Shown here piece by piece: positions 1 through 9,144 of a DNA stretch of 64,000 nt. The stretch comes from Flavobacteriales bacterium UBA6051 (GTDB taxonomy: Bacteria; Bacteroidota; Bacteroidia; Flavobacteriales_D; Crocinitomicaceae): contig DIYP01000016.1 in the NCBI GenBank assembly GCA_002427735.1, forward strand, positions 496,001-560,000, written 5' to 3'. The position numbers and the translations under genes were made by a program. The notes beneath the pieces were generated by a model that made no database searches, was not told the origin of the DNA, and was given only the letters and a program-made list of their open reading frames with translations. Numbering within the stretch: position 1 is the first letter of the stretch; every line of letters starts with the position of its first letter.

Positions 1-118
1 AGGCTGGGCAAAAGTAACTGGTAAAAAACAACACATCTCATCGCGTTATGCGTTGCTAATACCTTATAACTTTGCCATGAAGCAAATGCTGGGCTTGCAA
101 CTCAAATTCCGAAAATGA
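1..118 (+). CDS. 3' end of an unidentified CDS (partial)
   Basis: An open frame enters the window (first full codon at base 2) and ends at a TGA at 116-118, which overlaps the ATG of the next gene as ATGA. The 38 visible residues end in a basic, mildly hydrophobic tail (GLQLKFRK). The 4-base overlap and same orientation suggest it is the upstream member of the radical SAM/methyltransferase operon. Too little is visible to name the family. Confidence 0.6.
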   Translation, partial: GWAKVTGKKQHISSRYALLIPYNFAMKQMLGLQLKFRK

Positions 119-879
119 GCGAATTCGATAGAGCAGCATCAGAATATGACCAAACATTCACAAATACCCTTGTTGGAAAAGAACAACGCAGGCAAGTGTT
201 TGAAGCTTTAGCGAAAGACCAACTAGATCAAGAACAAAAAATTTTGGAGATTAATTGTGGAACTGGGGTTGATGCTAAATATCTCGCAGCCCAAGGTAAT
301 GACGTTCTAGCAACCGATTTCTCGCAAGCAATGATCGATACTGCGAAGATCAATTTCCCTAATGGCAATTTCATGCAGCTGGACATGATGCGCATCCATG
401 AACTCCCTGAAAATTATTCGCTTATTTTTTCAAATTTCGGAGGACTAAATTGTTTGTCCCCTGACGACTTAAAACAGTTCATTACCAACGCTTATGAAAA
501 ACTTGAAAAGGACGGACATCTTGCGCTAGTTATTATGGGAAAACGATGTTTTTGGGACAATGCATATCTTTTTTTAAAGGGAAAGTGGTCGAGTATTGGG
601 CGCCGAAATACTCTTAAACCGATAGAAGTAAGTCTTGGACAAGACAGCGTGAAGACATGGTATTTTTCACCTAAAGAAGTAAAGGGTTTCGCACAGGAAC
701 ACTATCATATCAAGCGCTTAAAGCCAATAGGCTTGTACGTCCCTCCTTCCTACATGGCCCCTTTCTTCGAAAATAGACGCTGGTTGTTTTCATTATTTAA
801 GCTCAAAGATCGATTCGTTCGTTTTTCCTTCCTAAGTAATTTTTCTGATCACTATTATATTTGCCTCCAAAAAAAATAG
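115..879 (+). CDS. Class I SAM-dependent methyltransferase
   Basis: This 254-residue protein has a Rossmann-type SAM-binding motif I near residues 43-53 (ILEINCGTGVD), an acidic motif II (ATDFS, about 66-70) and a motif IV-like strand (LIFSNFGGLN). It probably methylates a small molecule or glycan intermediate in the cytoplasm; the substrate cannot be read from sequence. Its ATG overlaps the stop of the upstream frame, and a B12-type radical SAM gene follows 12 bases downstream, so it is probably co-transcribed in the glycan locus. No signal peptide or membrane segment is evident. Confidence 0.85.
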   Translation: MSEFDRAASEYDQTFTNTLVGKEQRRQVFEALAKDQLDQEQKILEINCGTGVDAKYLAAQGNDVLATDFSQAMIDTAKINFPNGNFMQLDMMRIHELPENYSLIFSNFGGLNCLSPDDLKQFITNAYEKLEKDGHLALVIMGKRCFWDNAYLFLKGKWSSIGRRNTLKPIEVSLGQDSVKTWYFSPKEVKGFAQEHYHIKRLKPIGLYVPPSYMAPFFENRRWLFSLFKLKDRFVRFSFLSNFSDHYYICLQKK

Positions 880-891
880 GCATATTCAGGC

Positions 892-2250
892 ATGCGCATC
901 GCTCTAACACATGGTTACTTTCTTCATGAAGATCCAAAAGAATTGGAGATAATGCGCCCATATCCTACGCTGGGATTGCTATACATCTCTGCATTCCTGA
1001 AGCAACATGACAAAAATGTTGAGGTGGTAGATAGCACCTTTATTGATCGGGAAGAGTGGCTGACACAAATAAAAGCTACCCAACCAGAAGTCCTTGCATT
1101 CTATACCAACCTGATGACCAAAGTAAATATTCTTGAGTTGGTCAAACTTGTGCGAAAGGAGTTTCCAAGGTGCTTGATCGTGGCAGGAGGTCCCGACATT
1201 ACCTACAATATTGAAAACTATCTGGAAGCTGGAATTGACATAACCATCTCAGGTGAGGGCGAACAAACGATGCTTGAATTAATTGAGTCGATGGAGGCCA
1301 ATAGTGATCTTTCTGAGATCGCTGGAATTGCTTATATGGACGGAGAAAAAATCATTCAAAATGATCCACGGCAGAAAATTCGTGAAATGACTTCTCTTCC
1401 GCTACCAGATCGTTCAAGCATTCCGATTGAAAAATACTTGAATACATGGAAAAAGCACCATGGAAAAAGCACCCTAAATATTTCAACTCAGCGTGGCTGT
1501 CCATATACTTGTAAATGGTGCAGTACTGCTGTTTATGGGCAAAGCTATCGCCGAAATTCTCCAGAAAATGTCGTTTCCGAGATTCTTCATCTCAAAGAAG
1601 CATACAACGTTGAAGCACTTTGGTTTGTCGACGATGTGTTTACTGTTAGCCACAAATGGATTGCTGAATTACATGCGACCTTTTTAAAGCATAAACTATC
1701 CATACCATTTGAAATCATTACACGTGCTGAACGGTTGAATGAAACCGTATTGACACAACTGAAGGAAATGGGATGTTTCCGCATTTGGATTGGTGCCGAA
1801 AGCGGTTCTCAGCGAATTATAGATAAAATGGATAGAAGAGTAGAACTTGAAACGGTTCAACAGATGATTGTTCGCACACAAGAACTGGGCATGGAAGCCG
1901 GAACGTTTATCATGGTTGGATACCCTACCGAGACCCACGAGGATATTCAGCAGACCCTTCAGCATATTCAAGCCGCAAACCCAACACACTTAACGATTAC
2001 CAAAGCATACCCGATTAAAGGCACTGCTTTGTATGAAGAAATAAAAGACGAAATCGCCCATTTCCCGCATTGGGAAACAAACACAGATCGGGATATTGAA
2101 ATTCCCTTACCATATAAGGCTGCCTATTACGATAATGCTGTTCGATTTCTGGTAAACGGATGGAAGGCGAAACGTCATAAATCAATGAAACACGCTCTGA
2201 AGAGTAAACTTGCTTATCTCATGATGCAATGGAACAAGAAAGCTGGCTAA
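892..2250 (+). CDS. B12-binding domain radical SAM protein
   Basis: 452 residues. The N-terminal ~140 residues resemble a cobalamin-binding fold (GGPD near 99-102, SGEGEQT near 120-126) without the DxHxxG motif, as is common in BchE-like enzymes. The radical SAM core follows with the CX3CX2C cluster ligands C203, C207 and C210 (RGCPYTCKWC) and later WIGAESGS. Such enzymes often catalyse C-methylation of unactivated carbons or ring rearrangements. It overlaps the next methyltransferase gene by 22 bases, implying translational coupling. Substrate unknown; the setting suggests a glycan or lipid precursor. It is one of three similar enzymes within 12 kb. Confidence 0.9.
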   Translation: MRIALTHGYFLHEDPKELEIMRPYPTLGLLYISAFLKQHDKNVEVVDSTFIDREEWLTQIKATQPEVLAFYTNLMTKVNILELVKLVRKEFPRCLIVAGGPDITYNIENYLEAGIDITISGEGEQTMLELIESMEANSDLSEIAGIAYMDGEKIIQNDPRQKIREMTSLPLPDRSSIPIEKYLNTWKKHHGKSTLNISTQRGCPYTCKWCSTAVYGQSYRRNSPENVVSEILHLKEAYNVEALWFVDDVFTVSHKWIAELHATFLKHKLSIPFEIITRAERLNETVLTQLKEMGCFRIWIGAESGSQRIIDKMDRRVELETVQQMIVRTQELGMEAGTFIMVGYPTETHEDIQQTLQHIQAANPTHLTITKAYPIKGTALYEEIKDEIAHFPHWETNTDRDIEIPLPYKAAYYDNAVRFLVNGWKAKRHKSMKHALKSKLAYLMMQWNKKAG

Positions 2251-2966
2251 CAAATAAGCAAAACGGTGTGCATTACCTAACGGCTCCTCTCTCTCAATTT
2301 GAGGCCGCCTATAGCACTGTCCGCACACTTGAGAATAGATTACTTTCTGATGATGAAGTAGTACGGCTTCCGCATTCAAGCTCACGGCCTATGGAGTGGG
2401 AAAAGCGGACGTGGACGTTGAAACGCTTCGAAAACTTTCTTCAAAAAACAAAACGAAACCGCGTATTAGATATCGGTTGTGGAAATGGGTGGTTTACACA
2501 ACGTCTCTGTCATTTTTCAAAGGAAGTATATGGGTTAGACGTTGGCCAATACGAGCTGGAACAGGCAGCGCGTTGCTTTCAAGCGCCAACATTTATCTGT
2601 TGTTCGGATTGGAGCCTTTTACCTGCTCATTCGTTTGACTTAATAACGTTCAACGGGAGCTTACAATACTTCCAACTCAATGAAGAGTTCTGGCAATCAC
2701 TTTTCAGGTTATTGACTCCTAACGGTATTATTCATGTGCTGGATACACCTATTTACACACAAGCAGAAGTTTCCAAAGCAAAGGGACGATCACTGGAATA
2801 TTTTACACAACTTGGCGTACCGAACGCCTCTGATTATTATCAGCACCTGACATGGAGTGAATTTCCCTCTAAACAACTAACAGTCCACTATCAGCCTTCA
2901 GGATTATTGAACCGATTAAATCACAAACGTTCACCTTTTCCCTGGGTGTCTATTCAAGCCAAATAA
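2229..2966 (+). CDS. Class I SAM-dependent methyltransferase
   Basis: 245 residues with SAM-binding motif I at about 79-87 (VLDIGCGNG), an acidic residue after strand 2 (YGLDVG) and a motif IV-like stretch (LITFNGSLQYF), the usual layout of a Methyltransf_11/25-type domain. It starts inside the 3' end of the upstream radical SAM gene and ends converging on the minus-strand GT4 gene, overlapping it by 13 bases. It probably O- or N-methylates a sugar or lipid intermediate; the substrate is not recognisable. The ATG at 2229 is chosen because the residues before the SAM domain look like a normal cap region and no better start is seen. Confidence 0.85.
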   Translation: MEQESWLTNKQNGVHYLTAPLSQFEAAYSTVRTLENRLLSDDEVVRLPHSSSRPMEWEKRTWTLKRFENFLQKTKRNRVLDIGCGNGWFTQRLCHFSKEVYGLDVGQYELEQAARCFQAPTFICCSDWSLLPAHSFDLITFNGSLQYFQLNEEFWQSLFRLLTPNGIIHVLDTPIYTQAEVSKAKGRSLEYFTQLGVPNASDYYQHLTWSEFPSKQLTVHYQPSGLLNRLNHKRSPFPWVSIQAK

Positions 2967-3988
2967 ATATTCAGATACCTATCCACCGTTTCCTTGATTG
3001 AATAGATGTAGGCATCGGGCAGCGGTTTACCTAACAACTGATGAAGCATCGCCGCATCTTCTGCGGAATCATTTACCAACGTTTGAAGGCGAGGGTTTTC
3101 TTCTGCTACACCAACTGGGGTCGACAGAACATAGGTTTGTAATGCTAGCGCCTCGATAATTGTCATTCCAAAACCTTCGAACTGAGATGCGTGCACCAAA
3201 ATACGGGACTGTGCCATCATTTTTAATGTTTCTGTGTGGCTTAAAAAGCCCGTTAACTGAATCATATCCTGTAATCCATGCTCATGAATCTTCTTTTCAA
3301 TCAACACGCGTTGCGGTCCATCTCCAACGATGACGGCTTGGAATTCTCCGTACGTTTTTTGAAATGCGCTGCACAATTCGACAAAGTAATCAATGCGTTT
3401 TAGCGGGATTAAATTTCCAACAGTAATAAAATCTATGCTCTTTTCCGAGAAATCAACCTCTGGTGGAATAAGCCCCCATGTGGTGACCTCTATATTCTTG
3501 ATTCCAGCATCCTGCAAATATTTCTTTTGAAAATTCGAAAGACAATAGACTGTGCGATCCCAACCTGCCAATTTTTGAAGATACCGATTCGCTGGAAGCA
3601 CATCTTGTCCATGCGCAGTGGCTGTGACAGGTATTCCAAGCTGTTTGCCCAGTTTTATTGAAAAGACGGTTGTTTCGTTTAACCAAAGCGCATGAATATT
3701 ATGAATGGTGTGCTCAGTATGCACTTTTTCCAGTGATCTTTTCAATGCCTGATAAAGTGAGAATTTCCGTTTCCAAAAGCTATTCTTTCCATTCATTGGG
3801 TGCACAGAAATACCATTCCATGAATACACCTCAGATGTATATGGATAGTGCAAACTGAAAACCGTTACGTATTCCACACGAATGGCAAGCTCCAATACAA
3901 AATGCTGAACGGCCGGCAAGCACATGGTATCTTGTTCATCTTTCGGGAAGCCCGGAACTACAAGTGCTATATGTCTATTTAATGGCAT
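2954..3988 (-). CDS. Glycosyltransferase family 4 (GT-B fold)
   Basis: 344 residues. It carries the GT4 C-terminal nucleotide-sugar signature EGFGMTIIE at 271-279 (EX7E), the preceding VGDGP motif near 221-225 and a GNLIPLKR strand near 191-198. The N-terminal half has an HGQD element near 126-129. It is expected to transfer a sugar from a nucleotide sugar onto a glycan or lipid-linked acceptor at the inner face of the cytoplasmic membrane. Its start overlaps the 3' end of the upstream GT-C gene by 14 bases, so it is the last gene of the minus-strand group 9053-2954. Donor and acceptor are unknown. Confidence 0.9.
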   Translation of the reverse strand: MPLNRHIALVVPGFPKDEQDTMCLPAVQHFVLELAIRVEYVTVFSLHYPYTSEVYSWNGISVHPMNGKNSFWKRKFSLYQALKRSLEKVHTEHTIHNIHALWLNETTVFSIKLGKQLGIPVTATAHGQDVLPANRYLQKLAGWDRTVYCLSNFQKKYLQDAGIKNIEVTTWGLIPPEVDFSEKSIDFITVGNLIPLKRIDYFVELCSAFQKTYGEFQAVIVGDGPQRVLIEKKIHEHGLQDMIQLTGFLSHTETLKMMAQSRILVHASQFEGFGMTIIEALALQTYVLSTPVGVAEENPRLQTLVNDSAEDAAMLHQLLGKPLPDAYIYSIKETVDRYLNIYLA

Positions 3989-5378
3989 AAAACGTCCAGT
4001 TATTATCCAACTTCTTCAGTGTGTCTAATGCGTAATTAGTTGTTAAGTTTTGCCAGTTGTCCATGACCTTTGTTCCATTCCATTGTTGATCAAACTGCAC
4101 TGGGTTAAAAATCACCAATGCCCCTTTTTCAAAAGAATCATAGCGCTCAAGATAGAGGTTTTCGACCTTGTTATTAACGCCATACGATGAAAACGACTGG
4201 TCAACATAAAACGTATAAACCAGACCATCATGATCGATCTCTTTCAATGTATTTGAAACCTGCTTTTCAGCATTGTGCATGGCAAAAGTCTTACTGAACG
4301 AGTAATAAAAAAATGCTGCGTTAAAGCTTAAAACACCACACAAGAAAATTGTTCGAATGCCTTTTTTAGTGAGGCCATCTGACAACCCGTCAAAAGCTCC
4401 AAAGAGTACTACCAATACCAGGGGGTGACTCAAGATTAAAAATCGGTAATTCTGCGTTTCTAGTCCAACAAGTACCAACAAATAAAGGCACAACCCTATC
4501 CATAAGGTTTTCTCTTTTAAGGCTGGCTTACAACGCTTATAAAATGGGATAAGAATAATTCCCATTGTCAGATAGCCAATATGAAAAAAATTGGCAAAAA
4601 CATACAATACATTTGGTACTGTCTTCACATAACTTCCGTCATCATTTTGAACAGTAAGGCTCAACAAATTGCCGATATCCCATTGATGAAAAAGTCCTCC
4701 GCTCAACGCTAAAAAACGGTTGTTGGACCAAACCAATAGGGATAAAATAGCAGTTAAAAAGAGTACGCCTGAAACCTTCAGGGCCTTAGATCCAGAGCGA
4801 AACAATACAAAAGCCCCTGCGACAACAGGTGGAATTAGCAATGGAACACTGGCATAGCGCGTGAAGAATGCGGCAGCTGCAGAAATAAGCATTAAAAGGA
4901 TGGCCAGCGTTTGTTTTTTGGCTCGATATCGGACTAAATGATAATATGTCGATACTACGAAGAAAGCACAGAGCATATCACTCATTACCAAAACACCGCC
5001 CCGAATGAAATAGACCTGGGATGCTCCACCTAAAATCAACCATAGATAACCTGTCTTTCCATCGTACAACTGCTCGATCAGCTTGCTTGTCATAACCAGC
5101 GTTCCGATTGCTGCCAATAATGATACAATGTTCAGACTCCACATCATCGGAAGTCCCACATAACTGAGCAAAATTCCGCCTAACGGGAACCCCACTGGCC
5201 ATTGAAACTCCTGAACCAGGTCTGGTGCAAAGCCTGACATTTTCCAAGCTTTAGCAAACCTTAAATACTCATGGCTGTCTTGTCCATATAGTCCATTAAA
5301 TCCAAAGCCGAAAGCAAGAAGGGCAAAAAGCGCTATCGGTGTTAGCCACAAGCCATATTTGGAAAAGCTACTCGACAT
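3975..5378 (-). CDS. Polytopic GT-C-like glycosyltransferase (PMT/ArnT-like)
   Basis: 467 residues with many hydrophobic segments through roughly residue 370 and a soluble C-terminal tail. An acidic motif in the first periplasmic loop (QDSHEYLR, about 33-40, D34 likely catalytic) is typical of GT-C enzymes that use polyprenyl-phosphate sugars. It would act on the periplasmic face of the inner membrane. It overlaps the CotH-like gene upstream by 11 bases and the GT4 gene downstream by 14 bases. The nearby polyprenyl-phospho-arabinose module makes an arabinosyl or similar donor possible, but that is inference. Confidence 0.75.
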   Translation of the reverse strand: MSSSFSKYGLWLTPIALFALLAFGFGFNGLYGQDSHEYLRFAKAWKMSGFAPDLVQEFQWPVGFPLGGILLSYVGLPMMWSLNIVSLLAAIGTLVMTSKLIEQLYDGKTGYLWLILGGASQVYFIRGGVLVMSDMLCAFFVVSTYYHLVRYRAKKQTLAILLMLISAAAAFFTRYASVPLLIPPVVAGAFVLFRSGSKALKVSGVLFLTAILSLLVWSNNRFLALSGGLFHQWDIGNLLSLTVQNDDGSYVKTVPNVLYVFANFFHIGYLTMGIILIPFYKRCKPALKEKTLWIGLCLYLLVLVGLETQNYRFLILSHPLVLVVLFGAFDGLSDGLTKKGIRTIFLCGVLSFNAAFFYYSFSKTFAMHNAEKQVSNTLKEIDHDGLVYTFYVDQSFSSYGVNNKVENLYLERYDSFEKGALVIFNPVQFDQQWNGTKVMDNWQNLTTNYALDTLKKLDNNWTFYAIK

Positions 5379-7638
5379 GCACTTTGGAATGTAAATCGTA
5401 TTGAACTTTTATATCATTCCCATTGAGATAAACCGTACCACCATCAATGAAGAATGACTTCTTTCGGAAAGCATTAATTAAAACAGTGCAATTCACTATT
5501 CCAATGGATCGATCTAAGAATAATGAAGCTTTATCTTTTACGGCAACGCCCGAAGCACAATCCGAAATTCGAGCATCCAACAACCTTACTTCACTTGCCT
5601 CACCGACACTTATACCCTTATCTACACAATTCGCTATTTCCAGCTCTTTCAAGGAAGCAATACTGAAGGAAACATCAACTCCATCTCCTCCACAATCATA
5701 AACGCTCAACTTTGACAACTCAAGTTGACAAAAATCGGCATCGAGTCCATCCCCGGAGCAATTCATTAGTGTTAACCCTTTAATTGTAGCTCGACAATTC
5801 ACCAGGTTGATGGCATCTTCAGCGCGAATGCTTTCTAGCTGTAAGTTACTCAAAACCACTTCGCAATTTAACGCCTGTAAAGGACTATTTGCTTGTTGAA
5901 CAGGGACGTCAAAACCAATTAAGGAAGTGTTGGAAACAGACAGTTTGCCGTCTAAAGCGCGTATCCCCATATTTCCAGTGCCAGAACTCAGTAGCTTGGA
6001 TGCTGAAATATTCAAATCTCCAAAACATGTGATCAAACCAAATTCTTTGAAATGTATTTCAGCTGAATCAATGCAATAAACGTTTCCTGCTGGTAATTCA
6101 ATGGATTCGTTCAGCTCCAACAGTTCTTTCTTCCAGATCCACCCGTCTCGGTTTTCTTCGAAATAATCCTTCCAACTTGCATCAGTATTGTCCTCAATAT
6201 CGTGGCTTAGAATCACCTTTCGCCGAACTGAATCATTTAAATTGTAGACCCCAAATACATGCTTAGCATCATTCCAATCAAAGGAATGAGATGTTCCAGA
6301 CGAAATCTTTATTTGATCATTCAGCGCGTAAAAACCACGTTCATTAGTATATCCCAAGACTTTCAGATCGCCCATGTGAAAGTTGGTAATTATCGTTCCA
6401 CTTGAAGAAGACACCGCATTAAAACTTACGTCCTCCAATAGTTCATTGGAAAAGTCTATGTCGTACTCTTTGATCAAATCCGGATTCTCTTTCTTCCATC
6501 GTTCGTACGGATAATACTGAGGTAGCTCTTGCTCTTGTTCAATGAAAACACTCAACTTCCGAGCTCTTTCCTTTAATTGTGCAAATAATTCAGGTGACGC
6601 ACCTGATTTCTTCCATTCCTCGTTTTCCGTGTACGCCCTCAAAAAACCTTTGTAGAACGAGCGAAATTCTGCATTTCGAAATAGTTGATAATTAAACCAT
6701 TGCTCGTGAAAGTAAACCGTAGCATAGTGCTCATCGAAGAAGCCCAAAAAATCCTTGCCGATTAGCTCGTTATTCTCAGAAAAACAATCATAGGCAATTG
6801 GTTCCAAACGCCCATCAGCAGGACGGTAATAAAATCGTTGATTGTGCCATTGCAAACCATGGTAGAATCCAAAAATATCACAGAGCGCGTAGTAATGGGC
6901 AAAGCGTTTTAAATCGAGTTTGTCCAACGGTAAGGAATCTCTTCTCCAAGTGTCGAGAATGGCTCTTCCGCGGCGAAAACGGGCAAACTTCGTAGCGTCT
7001 TTTTTTGTCTTCTTACCGAAAGCGTCAATTTTCGCAGCCGCCAATAATGGATATTCAACACATACTTCTTGCCCTAACTTTTTGGAAAGCATTTGACACT
7101 CCCAAAAGCCCTCTTCATCAAATTTCAATATCGGACCATCCGATCTTGAATATCGCTCCAGCAAAGGTTCGTCGAAATGCTCCTCGAAGGCAAAACGTCC
7201 CCAATACTCATCGTTTACCACCAGGTGAACAAACACATAATGAGGAGTCAAAATATCGTATTTCTGTAATTCTTGATGAAAAACCCGTTCATTGTCTCCC
7301 CCTCTTGTCTCTGGAAACTGAAGAGAAAACTTCTCTGCCATGTACACGTTTCCTTCCTTCAAATTTACGCGCAACGACCATTGATTTTCTTTTACATGAT
7401 CCAGCCAATCTCCTTTCATTCGAACTTTTGCTTCGAAGAGATTCCCATTGAAGCGAATCTCGGCCGGCTGCTTCTTTTTAAGATCTTTTGTGAGCACACC
7501 TTGTTCAAGTGCTTTTTGAGCCGATAAAGAGAAAAAATCAACGACTGATTGATTATAGCTTACATAGATGGTGTCTGATTGTCCGAACGAACAGGTTAGT
7601 GCGAATAAGAATAATGTGGCAAGCAGTGCTGTTCTCAT
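5368..7638 (-). CDS. Secreted CotH-like kinase with C-terminal parallel beta-helix
   Basis: 756 residues with a signal peptide ending near residue 19-20. Residues ~55-300 match the CotH/HipA-like atypical kinase layout: RMKGDW at 73-78, a helix with D254 followed by WHNQRFYY (264-271; H265, N266), then a metal-binding Asp in PIAYDCF (D284). The last ~200 residues are repetitive with alternating hydrophobics and many Asn/Cys/Ser/Asp, as in right-handed parallel beta-helix folds. CotH of spore formers phosphorylates secreted proteins; here the site would be the periplasm or cell surface. No T9SS tail is visible. Its ATG overlaps the upstream radical SAM stop by one base (TGATG). The role in the glycan locus is unknown. 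Confidence 0.75.
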   Translation of the reverse strand: MRTALLATLFLFALTCSFGQSDTIYVSYNQSVVDFFSLSAQKALEQGVLTKDLKKKQPAEIRFNGNLFEAKVRMKGDWLDHVKENQWSLRVNLKEGNVYMAEKFSLQFPETRGGDNERVFHQELQKYDILTPHYVFVHLVVNDEYWGRFAFEEHFDEPLLERYSRSDGPILKFDEEGFWECQMLSKKLGQEVCVEYPLLAAAKIDAFGKKTKKDATKFARFRRGRAILDTWRRDSLPLDKLDLKRFAHYYALCDIFGFYHGLQWHNQRFYYRPADGRLEPIAYDCFSENNELIGKDFLGFFDEHYATVYFHEQWFNYQLFRNAEFRSFYKGFLRAYTENEEWKKSGASPELFAQLKERARKLSVFIEQEQELPQYYPYERWKKENPDLIKEYDIDFSNELLEDVSFNAVSSSSGTIITNFHMGDLKVLGYTNERGFYALNDQIKISSGTSHSFDWNDAKHVFGVYNLNDSVRRKVILSHDIEDNTDASWKDYFEENRDGWIWKKELLELNESIELPAGNVYCIDSAEIHFKEFGLITCFGDLNISASKLLSSGTGNMGIRALDGKLSVSNTSLIGFDVPVQQANSPLQALNCEVVLSNLQLESIRAEDAINLVNCRATIKGLTLMNCSGDGLDADFCQLELSKLSVYDCGGDGVDVSFSIASLKELEIANCVDKGISVGEASEVRLLDARISDCASGVAVKDKASLFLDRSIGIVNCTVLINAFRKKSFFIDGGTVYLNGNDIKVQYDLHSKVHVE

Positions 7639-9053
7639 CAGCTCAGATTCTTAGAAAGATTACTTCTATCATAGAGCCACTTTTCAAAAGGCATTCCAAA
7701 ATAGAATCGTTTGAGCCTCCATTTTGCGATCGCAACCAATGGTCTGAGCAACGTCCGACGTTGGCGCAAAAGTCGTAGGTAAAATTTGTACTTTTCAAAG
7801 AAAGCATACTTCTCTTCATCTACCCAAGGTCCACGAGAGCCAACATAATCAAACTCCGCCCATTCCTGTATAGATTCGGGCATTTCATATTCCCCTTTGG
7901 CAACAACGTCCTGCGTAATTTGAGTTCCAGGATATGGCTTAAAATAGAAAATTGGTGTTTCAAAACGAGGAGACATCATTGCCAGCTGACGGATAATTTT
8001 CTTACTAGCAACAACGCTTTCATCTGTTTCATTCGGGAAACCAACAATGAATGGGAAAATCACCTGCAAGTCTAACTGTTGACACCATTCTGCACAAAGC
8101 AAAACGTGTTCAAGTTTTATATCCTTCTTCAGCCAATCCATCATCTCTTGCGAACCCGATTCAACTCCAATCAACAAACGCCGAAGTCCACCCTCTTTGC
8201 ATAACTTTAATTCATCAAATTCCATTCGCTTTCCCTGATCTGCTCGCATTGTTGCAGCCCAGCTAAATGGCTTGCCTTTTTCTTTCAGCTGACGTGACAT
8301 TTCTATGATGCGATCTTTGTAAGTAAAAAACGTCTCATCTTGAAAGTTTAAGTCGTCAAACTGATATTTGTCGTGATAATACATCAAGTCCTCCACAACA
8401 CGATCTGGTAGTAATCCACTATACTTTCTGCTAAAGACAAAAGGGTCTGCACAGAAGGTGCATCGGAAAAAACATCCAATGGAAGTAATGAAATCAAATT
8501 GACGCTGTCCTTTTGCTCTGAAATAACGCTCAACATCGATTAAATCGTAATTCAATCTCGGCAATTCATTCATGTCAATCATTGCCCTGGGTGGAGTCTT
8601 GGTAATTTTACCATTCTTACGGTAAGTAATCCCTTTTACCTCTCCTAAATCCTGTTGATGAACCAGGGCGTGCACCAATTCTTTAAACGTTATTTCTCCT
8701 TGCCCTTGAACAGCAGCATCTATCTCAGGAACATCCTTAAGCACACGCTCCGGAAAAAGTGATGTATGCCAGCCTCCCCATACAACGGGAACATCACCTT
8801 TCAAACCCTTCACTTTTTTCGTAAAAGCAATGGCGTCTTTCAGTGGTGCACCAGTCAAGGAAGTAACTCCAACAACTACCGTTTGATTAATATGTTCTTG
8901 TAACAAACCATCGACGTCTTGTTCAACCCTTGCGTCAATTATTACTACATTGTAAGCATCACAGACCTGCGTACCGATAGATATCAATGCCAGGGGCATA
9001 TCAAAAAAAACGGCTTGCGGATTGTAGAGAAGAATCGTCGGTTTATTCGCCAA
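7638..9053 (-). CDS. B12-binding domain radical SAM protein (TTG start)
   Basis: 471 residues. The N-terminal cobalamin-binding-like domain (LLYNP near 8-12, VVWGGWH near 90-96, GQGEITF near 117-123) is followed by radical SAM ligands C194, C198 and C201 (GCFFRCTFC) and LIGVESGS. The frame begins with TTG at 9053-9051, immediately preceded in frame by TAA; the first ATG lies 18 codons inside the B12 domain, so TTG is the only start that keeps the domain whole. It heads the minus-strand group radical SAM, CotH-like, GT-C, GT4 and is divergent from the metallophosphoesterase operon. Probable methylation or rearrangement of a carbon centre; substrate unknown. Confidence 0.88.
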   Translation of the reverse strand: MANKPTILLYNPQAVFFDMPLALISIGTQVCDAYNVVIIDARVEQDVDGLLQEHINQTVVVGVTSLTGAPLKDAIAFTKKVKGLKGDVPVVWGGWHTSLFPERVLKDVPEIDAAVQGQGEITFKELVHALVHQQDLGEVKGITYRKNGKITKTPPRAMIDMNELPRLNYDLIDVERYFRAKGQRQFDFITSIGCFFRCTFCADPFVFSRKYSGLLPDRVVEDLMYYHDKYQFDDLNFQDETFFTYKDRIIEMSRQLKEKGKPFSWAATMRADQGKRMEFDELKLCKEGGLRRLLIGVESGSQEMMDWLKKDIKLEHVLLCAEWCQQLDLQVIFPFIVGFPNETDESVVASKKIIRQLAMMSPRFETPIFYFKPYPGTQITQDVVAKGEYEMPESIQEWAEFDYVGSRGPWVDEEKYAFFEKYKFYLRLLRQRRTLLRPLVAIAKWRLKRFYFGMPFEKWLYDRSNLSKNLS

Positions 9054-9086
9054 TTATTTTCAATTATGATTGATAACGAAAATAAT
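9053..9086. repeat. 9-bp inverted repeat in a divergent promoter region
   Basis: ATTATTTTC at 9053-9061 is repeated as its exact reverse complement, GAAAATAAT, at 9078-9086 with a 16-base spacer. It lies between two divergent genes of the glycan locus. It could be an operator or a chance feature of AT-rich DNA. Confidence 0.35.
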
Positions 9087-9103
9087 GAAATAAAGAATGC
9101 CCG

Positions 9104-9111
9104 TATATTTG
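9104..9111 (+). promoter_or_regulatory. Candidate Bacteroidota -7 element
   Basis: TATATTTG matches the Bacteroidota -7 consensus TAnnTTTG, 33 bases before the ATG at 9145. No TTG is found at the usual -33 spacing, so the call rests on the -7 motif and position alone. Confidence 0.4.
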
Positions 9112-9144
9112 TGAATACAATTTGAACCTTAAGTGCTTAACAAG

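Noticed and set aside
7005..7451. 148-codon plus-strand frame opposite the CotH-like gene
   Set aside because: It lies entirely inside a well-supported minus-strand gene, has no domain character and no plausible start context.
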